From the NCBI GenBank assembly GCA_049657775.1, contig JBASNZ010000071.1:1-15628 (forward strand): DNA of 15,628 bases. The letters run 5' to 3'. The number at the start of each line of letters is the position of its first letter. Position 1 is the first letter of the stretch. The notes below the pieces were generated by a model. That model did not search any database. It had not been told where the DNA came from and saw nothing but the letters and a program-made list of their open reading frames with translations. Source of the DNA: JBASNZ01 sp049657775. Its GTDB lineage: Bacteria; Actinomycetota; Coriobacteriia; Anaerosomatales; Anaerosomataceae. Shown here piece by piece: positions 7,780 to 14,458 of the stretch. Made by a program: the position numbers and the translations under genes.

Positions 7780-8276
7780 CGATCGCAGCCCGCGCCTTCA
7801 AGTACGGCGACGACATCAACACCGACTACATCATCAGCGGCAAGTACAAGTTCAAATCCAACGACATGGAGGCCATGGCCGTCCACGCGATGGAGGAGCT
7901 CGATCCGGAGTACTACAACAAGCTCAAGCCCGAGGGTGGGTTCCTCGTTGCCGGTACCAACTTCGGCATGGGATCGTCTCGAGAGCAGGCGCCGCTGGTG
8001 CTCATCCACTCCAACACCAAGGCGGTGCTTGCCAAGACGTTCGCGCGCATCTTCTACCGCAACGCGATCAACACCGGTCTGCCGGTCGTGGAGTGCGATA
8101 CCGACCTCATCGATGATGGCGACGCGCTCGAACTCGATCTTGAGGGCGGCGTGCTCCGCAACGTCACGCAGGGGACGGAGATCCCGTTTGCGCCGCTGCC
8201 GCCCGTTATGGCGCAGCTGCTTGCTGACGGCGGGCTCGTGGAGCACTTCAAGAAGCACGGCGGATTCGCACTGTAG
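7776..8276 (+). CDS. Aconitase-superfamily hydratase small subunit (LeuD/HacB type)
   Basis: The 166-aa swivel-domain subunit partners the preceding large subunit. DDINTDYIISGKY opens the fold and FGMGSSREQAP (64-73) is the conserved active-site serine/arginine loop. The flexible specificity loop reads YKFK (24-27). In Methanocaldococcus jannaschii the homoaconitase small subunit carries YLRT and the isopropylmalate isomerase YLVY at this place; this protein matches neither, so the substrate cannot be assigned from the loop. GGAGGGG at 7762-7768 and a 4-base ATGA overlap support the start. It is the last gene of the three-gene operon; the phosphatase gene starts 57 bases later on the same strand and might be read through. 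Confidence 0.88.
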   Translation: MTIAARAFKYGDDINTDYIISGKYKFKSNDMEAMAVHAMEELDPEYYNKLKPEGGFLVAGTNFGMGSSREQAPLVLIHSNTKAVLAKTFARIFYRNAINTGLPVVECDTDLIDDGDALELDLEGGVLRNVTQGTEIPFAPLPPVMAQLLADGGLVEHFKKHGGFAL

Positions 8277-8333
8277 AGACACGGCCGATGGTGAACGTTG
8301 CAAACACGGGCCGAGCCAGAACCGAGGCCCCGC

Positions 8334-10394
8334 ATGAGGATCAAGACGCAGTTCTTCATCACTATGGCCGTCTTCGGCGTGATGCTGGCGGTCATCGGCA
8401 CTTCGCTCGCGGTCACGATGCGGGAGATGTCTCACCTCGACCGTGAAGAGGAGATAGCGGCCAACATCGGCAGGGACGCTCGCGAGCTGAGCTACCTGTC
8501 GGGCGACTACCTGCTCTACGGGGAGGAACAGCAGCGAACGCGGTGGCTGTCCAAGTGGGATGCGGCGACCGAGAACGTCGCTCGTCTCAGTCCGGCAACG
8601 GCCGAAGAGCGCGTCATTCGAGATCACCTCGCCGCCAACCTCGCGAGGCTCAAGGCCGTCTTCGAGGATGCCTCCCAGGCACCGGGGGACACCACGACAT
8701 CCGGCGGCGGGATCGCGTCAGTCGCCCATTTCCAGGTGTCCTGGAGTCGACTGGCAGTTCAGAGCCAGGGAACGGCGTTTGAGGCTCTCAAGCTCTCCTC
8801 GGCCCTGCGCGAGCAGCGGGCATTGGTTAGCCAGCGCAACACGATACTTATCGCGGTGATGCTGGTCGTGTTCGCGGTCTACTTCGCCGCCAACTACCGC
8901 ATCGTGTATCGCCGGGCGCTCCGGGACGTCGGGCAGCTCCGTGCGGGAACCAAGATCGTCGGCTCCGGCGACCTTGACTACGCGATCCCCGTGACGCGCA
9001 ATGACGAGATCGGCGAGCTGTCTCGGGCGTTCAACCGCATGACCACCGACCTCAAGGGCGTCACCGCGTCCAAGGCCCAGCTGGAGCGTGAGGCAGCCGA
9101 GCGTGAGAAGGCGGAGGTCGCGCTCAGGCACAGTCTGGAGCGCATCGAGGTGCTCAGCGACGCGAGAGAGCGCGAACTCGAAACGACGAAACGCCTGCTG
9201 GGGGCGGCCGAGGCGCTCGCCGAGTGGACCGATCTCGATCACGCGCTGGAGGGACTCGCGGACATCGTGCTGGCCTCGACCGAGCACACGAGAGTCGCCG
9301 TCCACATGTGGGATTCGACCAAGCGCGTGCTGCAGGCGACTGTCGTGCGCGGAGACGTATCGAGCTTCCCGATCGGGGAGGCACTCGGGTGGGAAGAGCT
9401 CTCGGAACCCGCACAGGACATCATGGAGACGATGCGCTCGAGGGTGATCGACTACGACGCGCTGCCGAAGGAGCAGCGAGCGCGTGTCGCGCCGACCGGC
9501 GCTCGCCTGGGTCTTGCCGTGCCCCTTGTCTATCGCCAGCGGCTCGTAGGGCTCGTTTTCGTCGACGACCCCGGCGAACGTCGCGAATTCGAAGACCGAG
9601 AGATCGCACTCATCTCGGGTATCGCTGCGCAGGCCGCGGTCGTCATAGAGAACGCGCGGCACTACGACGAGGAGCGGACGGTCGCGGACGCGCTCCGGTC
9701 GGTCTTCCAACGACCGGTGCCCGACATCGCGGGCATCGACCTTGGCGTGGTCGGGCACTATGCCAGCCAGACAGAGCGGGTCGGCGGCGACTTCTACGAT
9801 GCGTTCGCCATCGACGGTGAGGTCGTGGTGCTCATCGGCGACGTGGCGGGCAAGGGGCTTTCGGCAGTGGGGCTGACGGAACGGGTGCGCAGCGCGATCC
9901 GCACGCTGTCGTACGCCGGAGAGAGCCTCTCGCCGTCGTACCTGCTGAGTAGGACGAACGAGTCGCTCGTACAACAGATAGCGCCCGAGGAGTTCGCCAC
10001 GGCCGTGCTGCTCACGATCGATACCGAGAGCGGTGCCTATCGGATCGCGAGGGCCGGGCATCCACTCCCGGTTGTCTGCGGCGACACCTGCGGCTACATC
10101 GAGACGCCATCCGGCGCTCCGCTCGGCGTGGTGGAGGGCGAGTACGAGGAGTTGACGGGGGTGCTCGCAGCAGGGGAGACGATCGTGCTCTACACCGACG
10201 GCGTCACCGAGGCCAGGCGTGGCGGAGACTTCTACGGCGATCGCCGGCTACTCGACGCGATCTCGGGGCACAGTCTGGAGCCGGAGAGGATAGCCGAGGA
10301 GCTCTTTACCGACGTCGAGGAGTTTGCACGCGGCAACCTCGCGGACGACCTGCTCATCGTCGCCTTGCGACTGAGCCCGACAGCGGGCAGCTAG
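8334..10394 (+). CDS. Membrane sensor serine phosphatase: HAMP-GAF-SpoIIE (RsbU-like)
   Basis: The 686-aa protein has one membrane helix at about residues 6-28, an extracytoplasmic helical sensor region to about 168, a second helix at about 170-190, a HAMP linker (about 192-245, DEIGELSRAFNRM), a coiled coil, a GAF domain (about 290-445) and a PP2C-like SpoIIE phosphatase domain (about 470-680). Metal-binding acids are seen in GGDFYD (D486), GDVAGKG (D503), TDGVTEAR (D622) and LADDL (D671, D672). Such proteins dephosphorylate anti-anti-sigma factors in partner-switching pathways; no STAS or RsbW-like gene is nearby, so the target is elsewhere. I chose ATG 8334 (GAGG at 8324-8327) over the TTG at 8298 because the first helix begins just after it. 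Confidence 0.9.
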   Translation: MRIKTQFFITMAVFGVMLAVIGTSLAVTMREMSHLDREEEIAANIGRDARELSYLSGDYLLYGEEQQRTRWLSKWDAATENVARLSPATAEERVIRDHLAANLARLKAVFEDASQAPGDTTTSGGGIASVAHFQVSWSRLAVQSQGTAFEALKLSSALREQRALVSQRNTILIAVMLVVFAVYFAANYRIVYRRALRDVGQLRAGTKIVGSGDLDYAIPVTRNDEIGELSRAFNRMTTDLKGVTASKAQLEREAAEREKAEVALRHSLERIEVLSDARERELETTKRLLGAAEALAEWTDLDHALEGLADIVLASTEHTRVAVHMWDSTKRVLQATVVRGDVSSFPIGEALGWEELSEPAQDIMETMRSRVIDYDALPKEQRARVAPTGARLGLAVPLVYRQRLVGLVFVDDPGERREFEDREIALISGIAAQAAVVIENARHYDEERTVADALRSVFQRPVPDIAGIDLGVVGHYASQTERVGGDFYDAFAIDGEVVVLIGDVAGKGLSAVGLTERVRSAIRTLSYAGESLSPSYLLSRTNESLVQQIAPEEFATAVLLTIDTESGAYRIARAGHPLPVVCGDTCGYIETPSGAPLGVVEGEYEELTGVLAAGETIVLYTDGVTEARRGGDFYGDRRLLDAISGHSLEPERIAEELFTDVEEFARGNLADDLLIVALRLSPTAGS

Positions 10395-11380
10395 CGAAGG
10401 ATGCTGACGACTCCGGGTTTGACGGCGTTGAGCGGAGCTACGTCGACGTAGGCGCCAAGGTCCGGCATGGCTGTCTCGGTGGTGATCTTGTTGCGGATCA
10501 TCCATCGCGCTTCGTCCTCCATTGCGAGAATGAGGGACTGGTCCAGCGAAAGCGCGAAGGTGTTCTGCGTCCACACGAGATCCATGTAGGCCGAATCCAG
10601 GCCGAGCTGCTCCTGCAGGATCGCTCGCGCCTGCGCGGGATTCTCACCGACGAATGCCTCCGCATCCGAGAGTGCGGCCAGGAACCCGCTTGCAGACTCT
10701 TGGTTGTTGGCCGCCCACGCGTTCGTGCAGATCGCCAGCGTGTAGGCCGGCTGGCTCGCCTGCACGGAGAGGAATGTGGCGTTGTCCGCGAGGCTCTTGC
10801 CGACCACGCTCGCCTCCGGCTGGGCGAGTACCACAGCGTCAACGTCCCCGTTTGTGATGGCCGCCCTCCACTCGTCCGGCGTCCTCAGGTCGACGAACGT
10901 GACGTCTTCGGTGGCCATGTTGTGGAGCTCCAAGAATCGACCGAGGTAGAACTGCGCGATGGATCCCGCTACCGATCCGACCCGCTTGCCCTTGAGGTCA
11001 GACGGTTCCTCGATCTCCCGGTCCTTCCTGCCGACCAGGTAGATGAACTCCGGTCTGTCGATGGTTGCGATCGCGCTGACGGGTGTGCCCCCGAACGCCT
11101 GTCCGACAAGTGGGAACTCCGCGGTGCCTGCCGCCACGTCCGCCTCGCCTGCTAAGACGGCCTCGAGCGCAGCGACGCCGGTGTCGTATTCGCGCAACGT
11201 CACCTGGAGGCCGTTGTCGGCGAACATGCCCTGGTCCTGAGCGACATAGACCAACCCGACCGACTCGAAGCGAGCGATTGCGACGGTGATCGAGTCCGAC
11301 TCCGAGGAAGAGGGCGAGCAACCGAAGGCCACCGCAAGCGCGGTGACGACAGCAACCACTGCTGGCAGTTTCCGCTTCAT
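10391..11380 (-). CDS. ABC transporter substrate-binding lipoprotein, NMT1/THI5-like (SsuA/TauA type)
   Basis: The 329-aa protein has a lysine/arginine start (MKRK), a hydrophobic signal and a lipoprotein-like cysteine, C21, within LAVAFGC; phenylalanine before the glycine makes the lipobox non-standard. The mature part has a periplasmic-binding fold of the NMT1/THI5 type: FESVGLVYVAQDQGMFADNGL, GEADVAAGTAEF, then SDLKGKRVGSVAGS and NGDVDAVV. Relatives bind sulfonates, nitrate, taurine or pyrimidine precursors; the ligand here is unknown. No permease or ATPase gene is adjacent. Its stop overlaps that of the convergent phosphatase gene within a CTAG palindrome. No ribosome site is convincing; an alternative ATG is three codons upstream at 11389. 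Confidence 0.85.
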   Translation of the reverse strand: MKRKLPAVVAVVTALAVAFGCSPSSSESDSITVAIARFESVGLVYVAQDQGMFADNGLQVTLREYDTGVAALEAVLAGEADVAAGTAEFPLVGQAFGGTPVSAIATIDRPEFIYLVGRKDREIEEPSDLKGKRVGSVAGSIAQFYLGRFLELHNMATEDVTFVDLRTPDEWRAAITNGDVDAVVLAQPEASVVGKSLADNATFLSVQASQPAYTLAICTNAWAANNQESASGFLAALSDAEAFVGENPAQARAILQEQLGLDSAYMDLVWTQNTFALSLDQSLILAMEDEARWMIRNKITTETAMPDLGAYVDVAPLNAVKPGVVSILR

Positions 11381-11456
11381 AACAGCCATATTCGGTCATC
11401 GGCGGCCGACTGGCTAGGTGGCGACCGACGTGCGGCGCAAGCGAATCCTGCGAGTG

Positions 11457-11480
11457 TGACATATATGGTTGACATATATA
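11457..11480 (+). promoter_or_regulatory. AT-rich tandem repeat upstream of vapB, probable promoter/operator
   Basis: TGACATATAT occurs twice with a 13-base period (11457-11466 and 11470-11479) in otherwise GC-rich DNA, 28 bases before the vapB start. The second copy sits in TTGACATATATA, which contains a perfect -35 hexamer and a TATATA that could be a -10. A repeated motif over the promoter is the usual arrangement for ribbon-helix-helix antitoxins that repress their own operon. Exact promoter elements cannot be fixed by eye. Confidence 0.5.
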
Positions 11481-11507
11481 CCACTGCGGTAGCACCATGG
11501 AGGCACC

Positions 11508-11792
11508 ATGAAGAAGACCATGATGTACCTGCCCGAGGAGATGCACGCGTTCCTGGCCGAGGAGGCCGAGAAGCGCGGCGTCTCCATGGCCGAAGTCGCC
11601 CGCGAGGCGATCGCCGAGTATCGCACCAAGTCCGAAACCAAGCCCAGGTACAACCTGGATGCGTTCATCGGCATCATCGACGAGCCTGGGCCCCCCACCA
11701 ATGACGTCGATCATATCGACGAGATCCTCGCTGAGTACTACAAGGTCGGCGGCGGATGGGACCAGGAGCACGGCCTTGCCGATTCTGACTGA
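11508..11792 (+). CDS. vapB: VapB-type antitoxin, ribbon-helix-helix
   Basis: The 94-aa protein has an N-terminal ribbon-helix-helix DNA-binding segment (MKKTMMYLPEEMHAFL, then EKRGVSMAEVAREAIAEY, residues 1-38) and an acidic tail (about 40-94) of the kind that wraps and blocks a PIN toxin. It should neutralise the VapC encoded next and repress the shared operon through the repeats at 11457-11480. GGAGG at 11499-11503 precedes the ATG by four bases. Its end overlaps the toxin gene by 17 bases. The family label is by fold and neighbour; the name vapB is used in the broad sense. Confidence 0.85.
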   Translation: MKKTMMYLPEEMHAFLAEEAEKRGVSMAEVAREAIAEYRTKSETKPRYNLDAFIGIIDEPGPPTNDVDHIDEILAEYYKVGGGWDQEHGLADSD

Positions 11793-12189
11793 TACGAGCG
11801 TGCTGTTGGCAGCTGCTATCACACGCGAGACGAGGCACGCGGACGCTGCCGCGGCACTTGGAATCAACGCCCAGGATGGGGTGGCGGTCCCAGTCACGAT
11901 TCTCACGGAAACGCTCTGCTTCGCCCGGACGCGATACGGAATCGATCGCCACAGACGTCTGTGGGACGGCATCAGTGCGTCCGGCATCGAGGTGATCACA
12001 GTCGGCCCCGAGATTCTCAAACGAGCACGAGAGATCGAATCCAAGTACGCCGACGTCGGCTTCGGCTTTGCCGACTGCACGCTTCTAGCCACGTGCGAGG
12101 AACTACGCACCGCGCGCGTGCTCTCCTTCGACCGCAGACTCGCGGTCTACAAACCCTCGTTTGCGCCCGCCCTCGAGGTGCTGCCGTAG
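11776..12189 (+). CDS. vapC: VapC-type PIN-domain toxin ribonuclease
   Basis: The 137-aa PIN-domain protein has the expected acidic quartet: D6 in LTDTSVL, E45 in ILTETLC, D100 in GFADCTLLA and D119 in LSFDRRL. VapC toxins are magnesium-dependent endoribonucleases that cut tRNA or rRNA when the antitoxin is degraded. The start is TTG 11776, chosen because AGGAG at 11764-11768 is seven bases ahead and the PIN fold begins at once; the frame is open further upstream but only within the antitoxin gene. The stop is 12 bases before the integrase ATG, which suggests that vapB, vapC and intI form one operon. Confidence 0.88.
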   Translation: MPILTDTSVLLAAAITRETRHADAAAALGINAQDGVAVPVTILTETLCFARTRYGIDRHRRLWDGISASGIEVITVGPEILKRAREIESKYADVGFGFADCTLLATCEELRTARVLSFDRRLAVYKPSFAPALEVLP

Positions 12190-12201
12190 GGGCCGGGCGC
12201 G

Positions 12202-13170
12202 ATGTGCCCGCCACAGCCACGGCTGCTCGATCAACTCCGCGACGCACTCCGGTCGCGGCACTACGCCCGTCGTACCGAGGAGGCGTACTGCCTGTGGGTG
12301 GAGCGCTTCATCCGCTTCCACCACATGCGCCATCCCGCCGAGATGGGCGAGGAGGAGATCAACGCCTTCGTCACGCACCTGGCGGTGGATCGCAACGTGA
12401 GCGCATCCACCCAGACGCAGGCGCTGTCGGCGGTCCTCTTCCTGTACCGGCACGTCTTTGGCGTCGCGATCGGCGACCTGGGTTCGATGGTGCGGGCGCG
12501 TCCGAGCACGCGGCTGCCTGTGGTGCTTACCGTGTCCGAGGTGCGCGCGGTACTCGCCGAGCTCAGCGGTCGCGACTGGCTTATGGCGTCGCTCATGTAC
12601 GGGGCCGGGCTGCGGGTCTCGGAGTGTCTGCGGCCGCGGGTACAAGACATCGACTTCAGCCGGCGGGAGATCTGCGTGCGCGACGGCAAGGGCGGCAAGG
12701 ACCGGGTGACCATGCTGCCCGAGGCGCTCATCCCGCCATTCAGGCAGCAGCTCCAGCGAGCGTTGGTGGTGCACGAGGCCGACGTTGCCGACGGGTGGGG
12801 CGCAGTCGAGCTGCCCGGAGCGCTCGACCGCAAGTATCCCAACGCGGCATTCGAGTGGCGCTGGCAGTGGGTCTTCCCGCAGGACCGCCGGTGGCGCAAC
12901 CCCAAGACGGGCACCGAGGGCAGGCACTTTGTCCACGCATCCATCATCCAGCGAGCCGTTCGCCAGGCGGTTCGCGTCTCGGGAGTCTCCAAGAACGCCG
13001 GCTGTCACACGCTCCGGCACTCGTTTGCCACGCACCTGCTGGAGAACGGCTACGACATCCGCACGATCCAGGAGCTGCTGGGCCACAAAGACGTGCGGAC
13101 CACGATGATCTACACCCACGTGCTCAACAAGGGCGGCCGAGGAGTGCGCAGCCCGCTCGATGGGATGTGA
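12202..13170 (+). CDS. intI: Integron integrase (IntI-family tyrosine recombinase)
   Basis: The 322-aa tyrosine recombinase has the catalytic set R138 (AGLRVSE), K166 region (GKGGKDR), H269 and R272 (HTLRHS), H295 (LGHKD) and nucleophile Y304 (TMIYTHV), each about eight residues before its counterpart in IntI1. Residues about 198-225, with LPGALDRKYPNAAFEWRWQWVFP, form the additional domain that separates integron integrases from XerC/D and phage integrases. It should recombine attC hairpins with attI, and the cassettes downstream carry such sites. The gene follows vapC by 12 bases, with AGGGG at 12188-12192. It is transcribed towards the cassette array, opposite to class 1 integrons. I see no LexA-like box upstream. 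The frame and active site are intact. Confidence 0.95.
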   Translation: MCPPQPRLLDQLRDALRSRHYARRTEEAYCLWVERFIRFHHMRHPAEMGEEEINAFVTHLAVDRNVSASTQTQALSAVLFLYRHVFGVAIGDLGSMVRARPSTRLPVVLTVSEVRAVLAELSGRDWLMASLMYGAGLRVSECLRPRVQDIDFSRREICVRDGKGGKDRVTMLPEALIPPFRQQLQRALVVHEADVADGWGAVELPGALDRKYPNAAFEWRWQWVFPQDRRWRNPKTGTEGRHFVHASIIQRAVRQAVRVSGVSKNAGCHTLRHSFATHLLENGYDIRTIQELLGHKDVRTTMIYTHVLNKGGRGVRSPLDGM

Positions 13171-13252
13171 GGGATTGAGTCTGAGGCTTACGGAGACCGC
13201 GTAATTGGCGTCAGGATCTCACGGTCATCCCGATTGTCGCGCACCCCGAAAA

Positions 13253-13269
13253 GGTATATATTCGGTATA
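13253..13269 (+). promoter_or_regulatory. Tandem GGTATA repeat upstream of brnT, probable promoter/operator
   Basis: GGTATA occurs at 13253-13258 and 13264-13269, an 11-base period, in an AT-rich patch ending 16 bases before the brnT ATG. The position and spacing fit an autoregulatory BrnA site over the promoter. The region from the intI stop (13171) to here holds no gene. Confidence 0.4.
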
Positions 13270-13284
13270 GAAAGCGGAATACTG

Positions 13285-13563
13285 ATGGGATTCACGTTCG
13301 AGTTCGACGAGGCCAAAAGCAAGGCAAATCTGGGCAAGCATGGTATCGACTTCATCGGGGCGCAAGGACTGTGGCTCGATGAGGATCTGCTCGAGATACC
13401 CGCGCGGTCAGAAGCCGAGCAACGATTCCTGTATGTCGGGATGATTGACGGCCAGCTCTGGTCGGCTATAACAACCCATCGCGGCAACAGGATTCGCCTG
13501 ATCTCAGTGAGGAGATCGCGGAAGAGGGAGGCAAGAGCGTATGAAGGCGACCGAGTTGGATAG
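13285..13563 (+). CDS. brnT: BrnT-family ribonuclease toxin
   Basis: The 92-aa protein matches BrnT: it opens with FTFEFDEAKSKANLGKHGIDF (first 23 residues), the family's signature, and ends with the core strands containing THRGNRIRLISVRRS and a terminal Arg/Glu/Tyr segment (residues 64-87). BrnT is a RelE-fold ribonuclease that inhibits translation and is bound by BrnA. The ATG at 13285 places the signature at the N-terminus; the ribosome site is weak. The gene overlaps brnA by 23 bases, the normal toxin-first order for this system. It lies between intI and the first cassette boundary and has no attC of its own. Confidence 0.9.
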   Translation: MGFTFEFDEAKSKANLGKHGIDFIGAQGLWLDEDLLEIPARSEAEQRFLYVGMIDGQLWSAITTHRGNRIRLISVRRSRKREARAYEGDRVG

Positions 13564-13771
13564 GAAGTTCGACGAGGGCGCGGAGGACGTGATTGACGAA
13601 TTTGACCTGTCCCAGGCGACGCGACCCAACAGAGTCCAACGACGCGTGAATGTGGACTTCCCGGTGTGGATGGTTGAGTCGCTCGATCGCGAAGCGAACC
13701 GGCTGGGTGTGACACGTCAGTCCATCATCAAGGTGTGGATTGCCGAGCGGCTTGAGCGGAAGGCCGGCTAG
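13541..13771 (+). CDS. brnA: BrnA-family antitoxin, ribbon-helix-helix
   Basis: The 76-aa protein has an acidic N-terminus that would contact the toxin and a C-terminal ribbon-helix-helix domain (about 30-75; RVQRRVNVDFPVWMVESLD, then GVTRQSIIKVWIAERLE). BrnA neutralises BrnT and represses the operon. GGGAGG at 13526-13531 lies nine bases before the ATG. The 106 bases between its stop and the recombination point at 13878 contain no attC-like dyad. Confidence 0.88.
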   Translation: MKATELDRKFDEGAEDVIDEFDLSQATRPNRVQRRVNVDFPVWMVESLDREANRLGVTRQSIIKVWIAERLERKAG

Positions 13772-13819
13772 GGCTGGCAGGAATCGACAGTGGGGTAGAG
13801 AATGACCCGGTAGGTCCTG

Positions 13820-13884
13820 GCGTGTTACCGAGATGCGATCCGCCGCGCTGTGGACTGACATGTACTGCAGAATCATTGTTAGAC
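13820..13884 (+). other. Candidate attI site of the integron
   Basis: GTTAGAC at 13878-13884 fits the GTTRRRY crossover consensus and is the exact reverse complement of the R'' box (GTCTAAC, 14372-14378) of the first attC. That match is expected only if 13878/13879 is the insertion point of the first cassette. No R'' box or complementary L arms lie upstream, so the site is attI-like and not attC-like. The left limit is nominal, set to the usual size of about 65 bases. Confidence 0.7.
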
Positions 13885-14452
13885 ACGGCCCTGAAAGCAA
13901 AGACCATCGAAATCCGGGGGAGACACTGAGCGCCTCGACCGAGCGACATGCAGACGGAACCTGGCCGGTGCTTTGCCGCGTTTGGGGTCGTGGGTATGAA
14001 GCCCAGATTGTCACTTGCATGCTCCAGGATGCTGGCTTCGACGTGATGATGGACTGCGACCCTCGCGGGCCGATGCACTTCTACCAGTTCGTCTTCGGGT
14101 CACCTTGGCCTGCGCCCATCTACGTTGACCCGGCGCAATACGCGGACGCTCTGTTGGTGCTTGATGCGGAGCTGGTCGATGACCCATGGGTCAACGCGGA
14201 TCCGGTCGAACGCGACACTCTCCCCACGCAGATCGGCAGTCACAAGCGCCTTGCCTATGCCGCGTGGATGATTGGCCCGGTCGCGATCGTGGCGCTCGTC
14301 CTCTTCTTCGGGATTCAGGCGCAGCTCGAGAGCGACCGCCTTGGCACTGCGCTGCCAGCCTGACGTGGCGTGTCTAACAAGTGCTTCCAGCTGACGCGCA
14401 CAAGTCTTAGGCTGGGTATCAGGCTTCGGCGCGCAGCTGAAGCACCGAGACG
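13879..14452 (+). mobile_element. Integron gene cassette 1 (574 bp)
   Basis: The cassette runs from the crossover after G13878 to the G of the R' box at 14452. It opens with TTAGAC and its attC R'' box is GTCTAAC, so the circular form would restore a matched R'/R'' pair. It carries one gene, for a DUF2007-like membrane-anchored protein, in the standard orientation with attC at the 3' end. Confidence 0.85.
13926..14363 (+). CDS. DUF2007-like domain protein with C-terminal membrane helix (cassette 1)
   Basis: Numbering from the CTG at 13926 (145 aa), residues about 18-82 resemble the DUF2007 putative signal-transducing fold: a helix following YEAQIVTCMLQDAGFDV, then a strand PIYVDP and the helix AQYADALLVLDAE. 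A single membrane helix lies at about 109-130, leaving a short tail. The function is unknown. The start is uncertain: GGGGGAG (13916-13922) sits only three bases before the CTG, the next in-frame GTG is 13968, and the frame stays open leftwards past the cassette boundary to ATGs at 13860 and 13833, which would make a platform-cassette fusion. The stop is eight bases before attC. Confidence 0.65.
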   Translation: MSASTERHADGTWPVLCRVWGRGYEAQIVTCMLQDAGFDVMMDCDPRGPMHFYQFVFGSPWPAPIYVDPAQYADALLVLDAELVDDPWVNADPVERDTLPTQIGSHKRLAYAAWMIGPVAIVALVLFFGIQAQLESDRLGTALPA

Positions 14453-14458
14453 TTAGGT
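14372..14458 (+). other. attC recombination site of cassette 1 (87 bp)
   Basis: R'' GTCTAAC (14372-14378) and R' GTTAGGT (14452-14458) bracket a long imperfect dyad. GTGCTTC, AGCTG and CGCGC (14381-14399) pair with GCGCG, CAGCT and GAAGCAC (14429-14445), leaving C14388 and A14394 unpaired. Extrahelical bases of this kind orient the folded strand for integrases. The site is about 86% identical to the second attC. Confidence 0.93.

Noticed and set aside
5324..8276. Plain leucine operon (leuA, leuC, leuD)
   Set aside because: The synthase lacks the LeuA regulatory domain and matches the NifV motif order, no leuB is present, and the small-subunit loop differs from the isopropylmalate type.
11390..12201. 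LexA/SOS box controlling the integrase
   Set aside because: I found no CGAAC-N4-GTTCG-like or CTGT-N8-ACAG-like dyad upstream of vapB or intI.
11961..13178. 405-aa plus-strand frame overlapping vapC and intI
   Set aside because: An out-of-frame arginine/alanine-rich reading across intI; the IntI frame has the complete catalytic set.
13555..13679. GTTGGAT (13555) and GTTGAGT (13673) as cassette boundaries
   Set aside because: They fit the loose GTTRRRY consensus but lie inside brnT/brnA, lack a matching R'' box and differ from the GTTAG core of the four supported boundaries.
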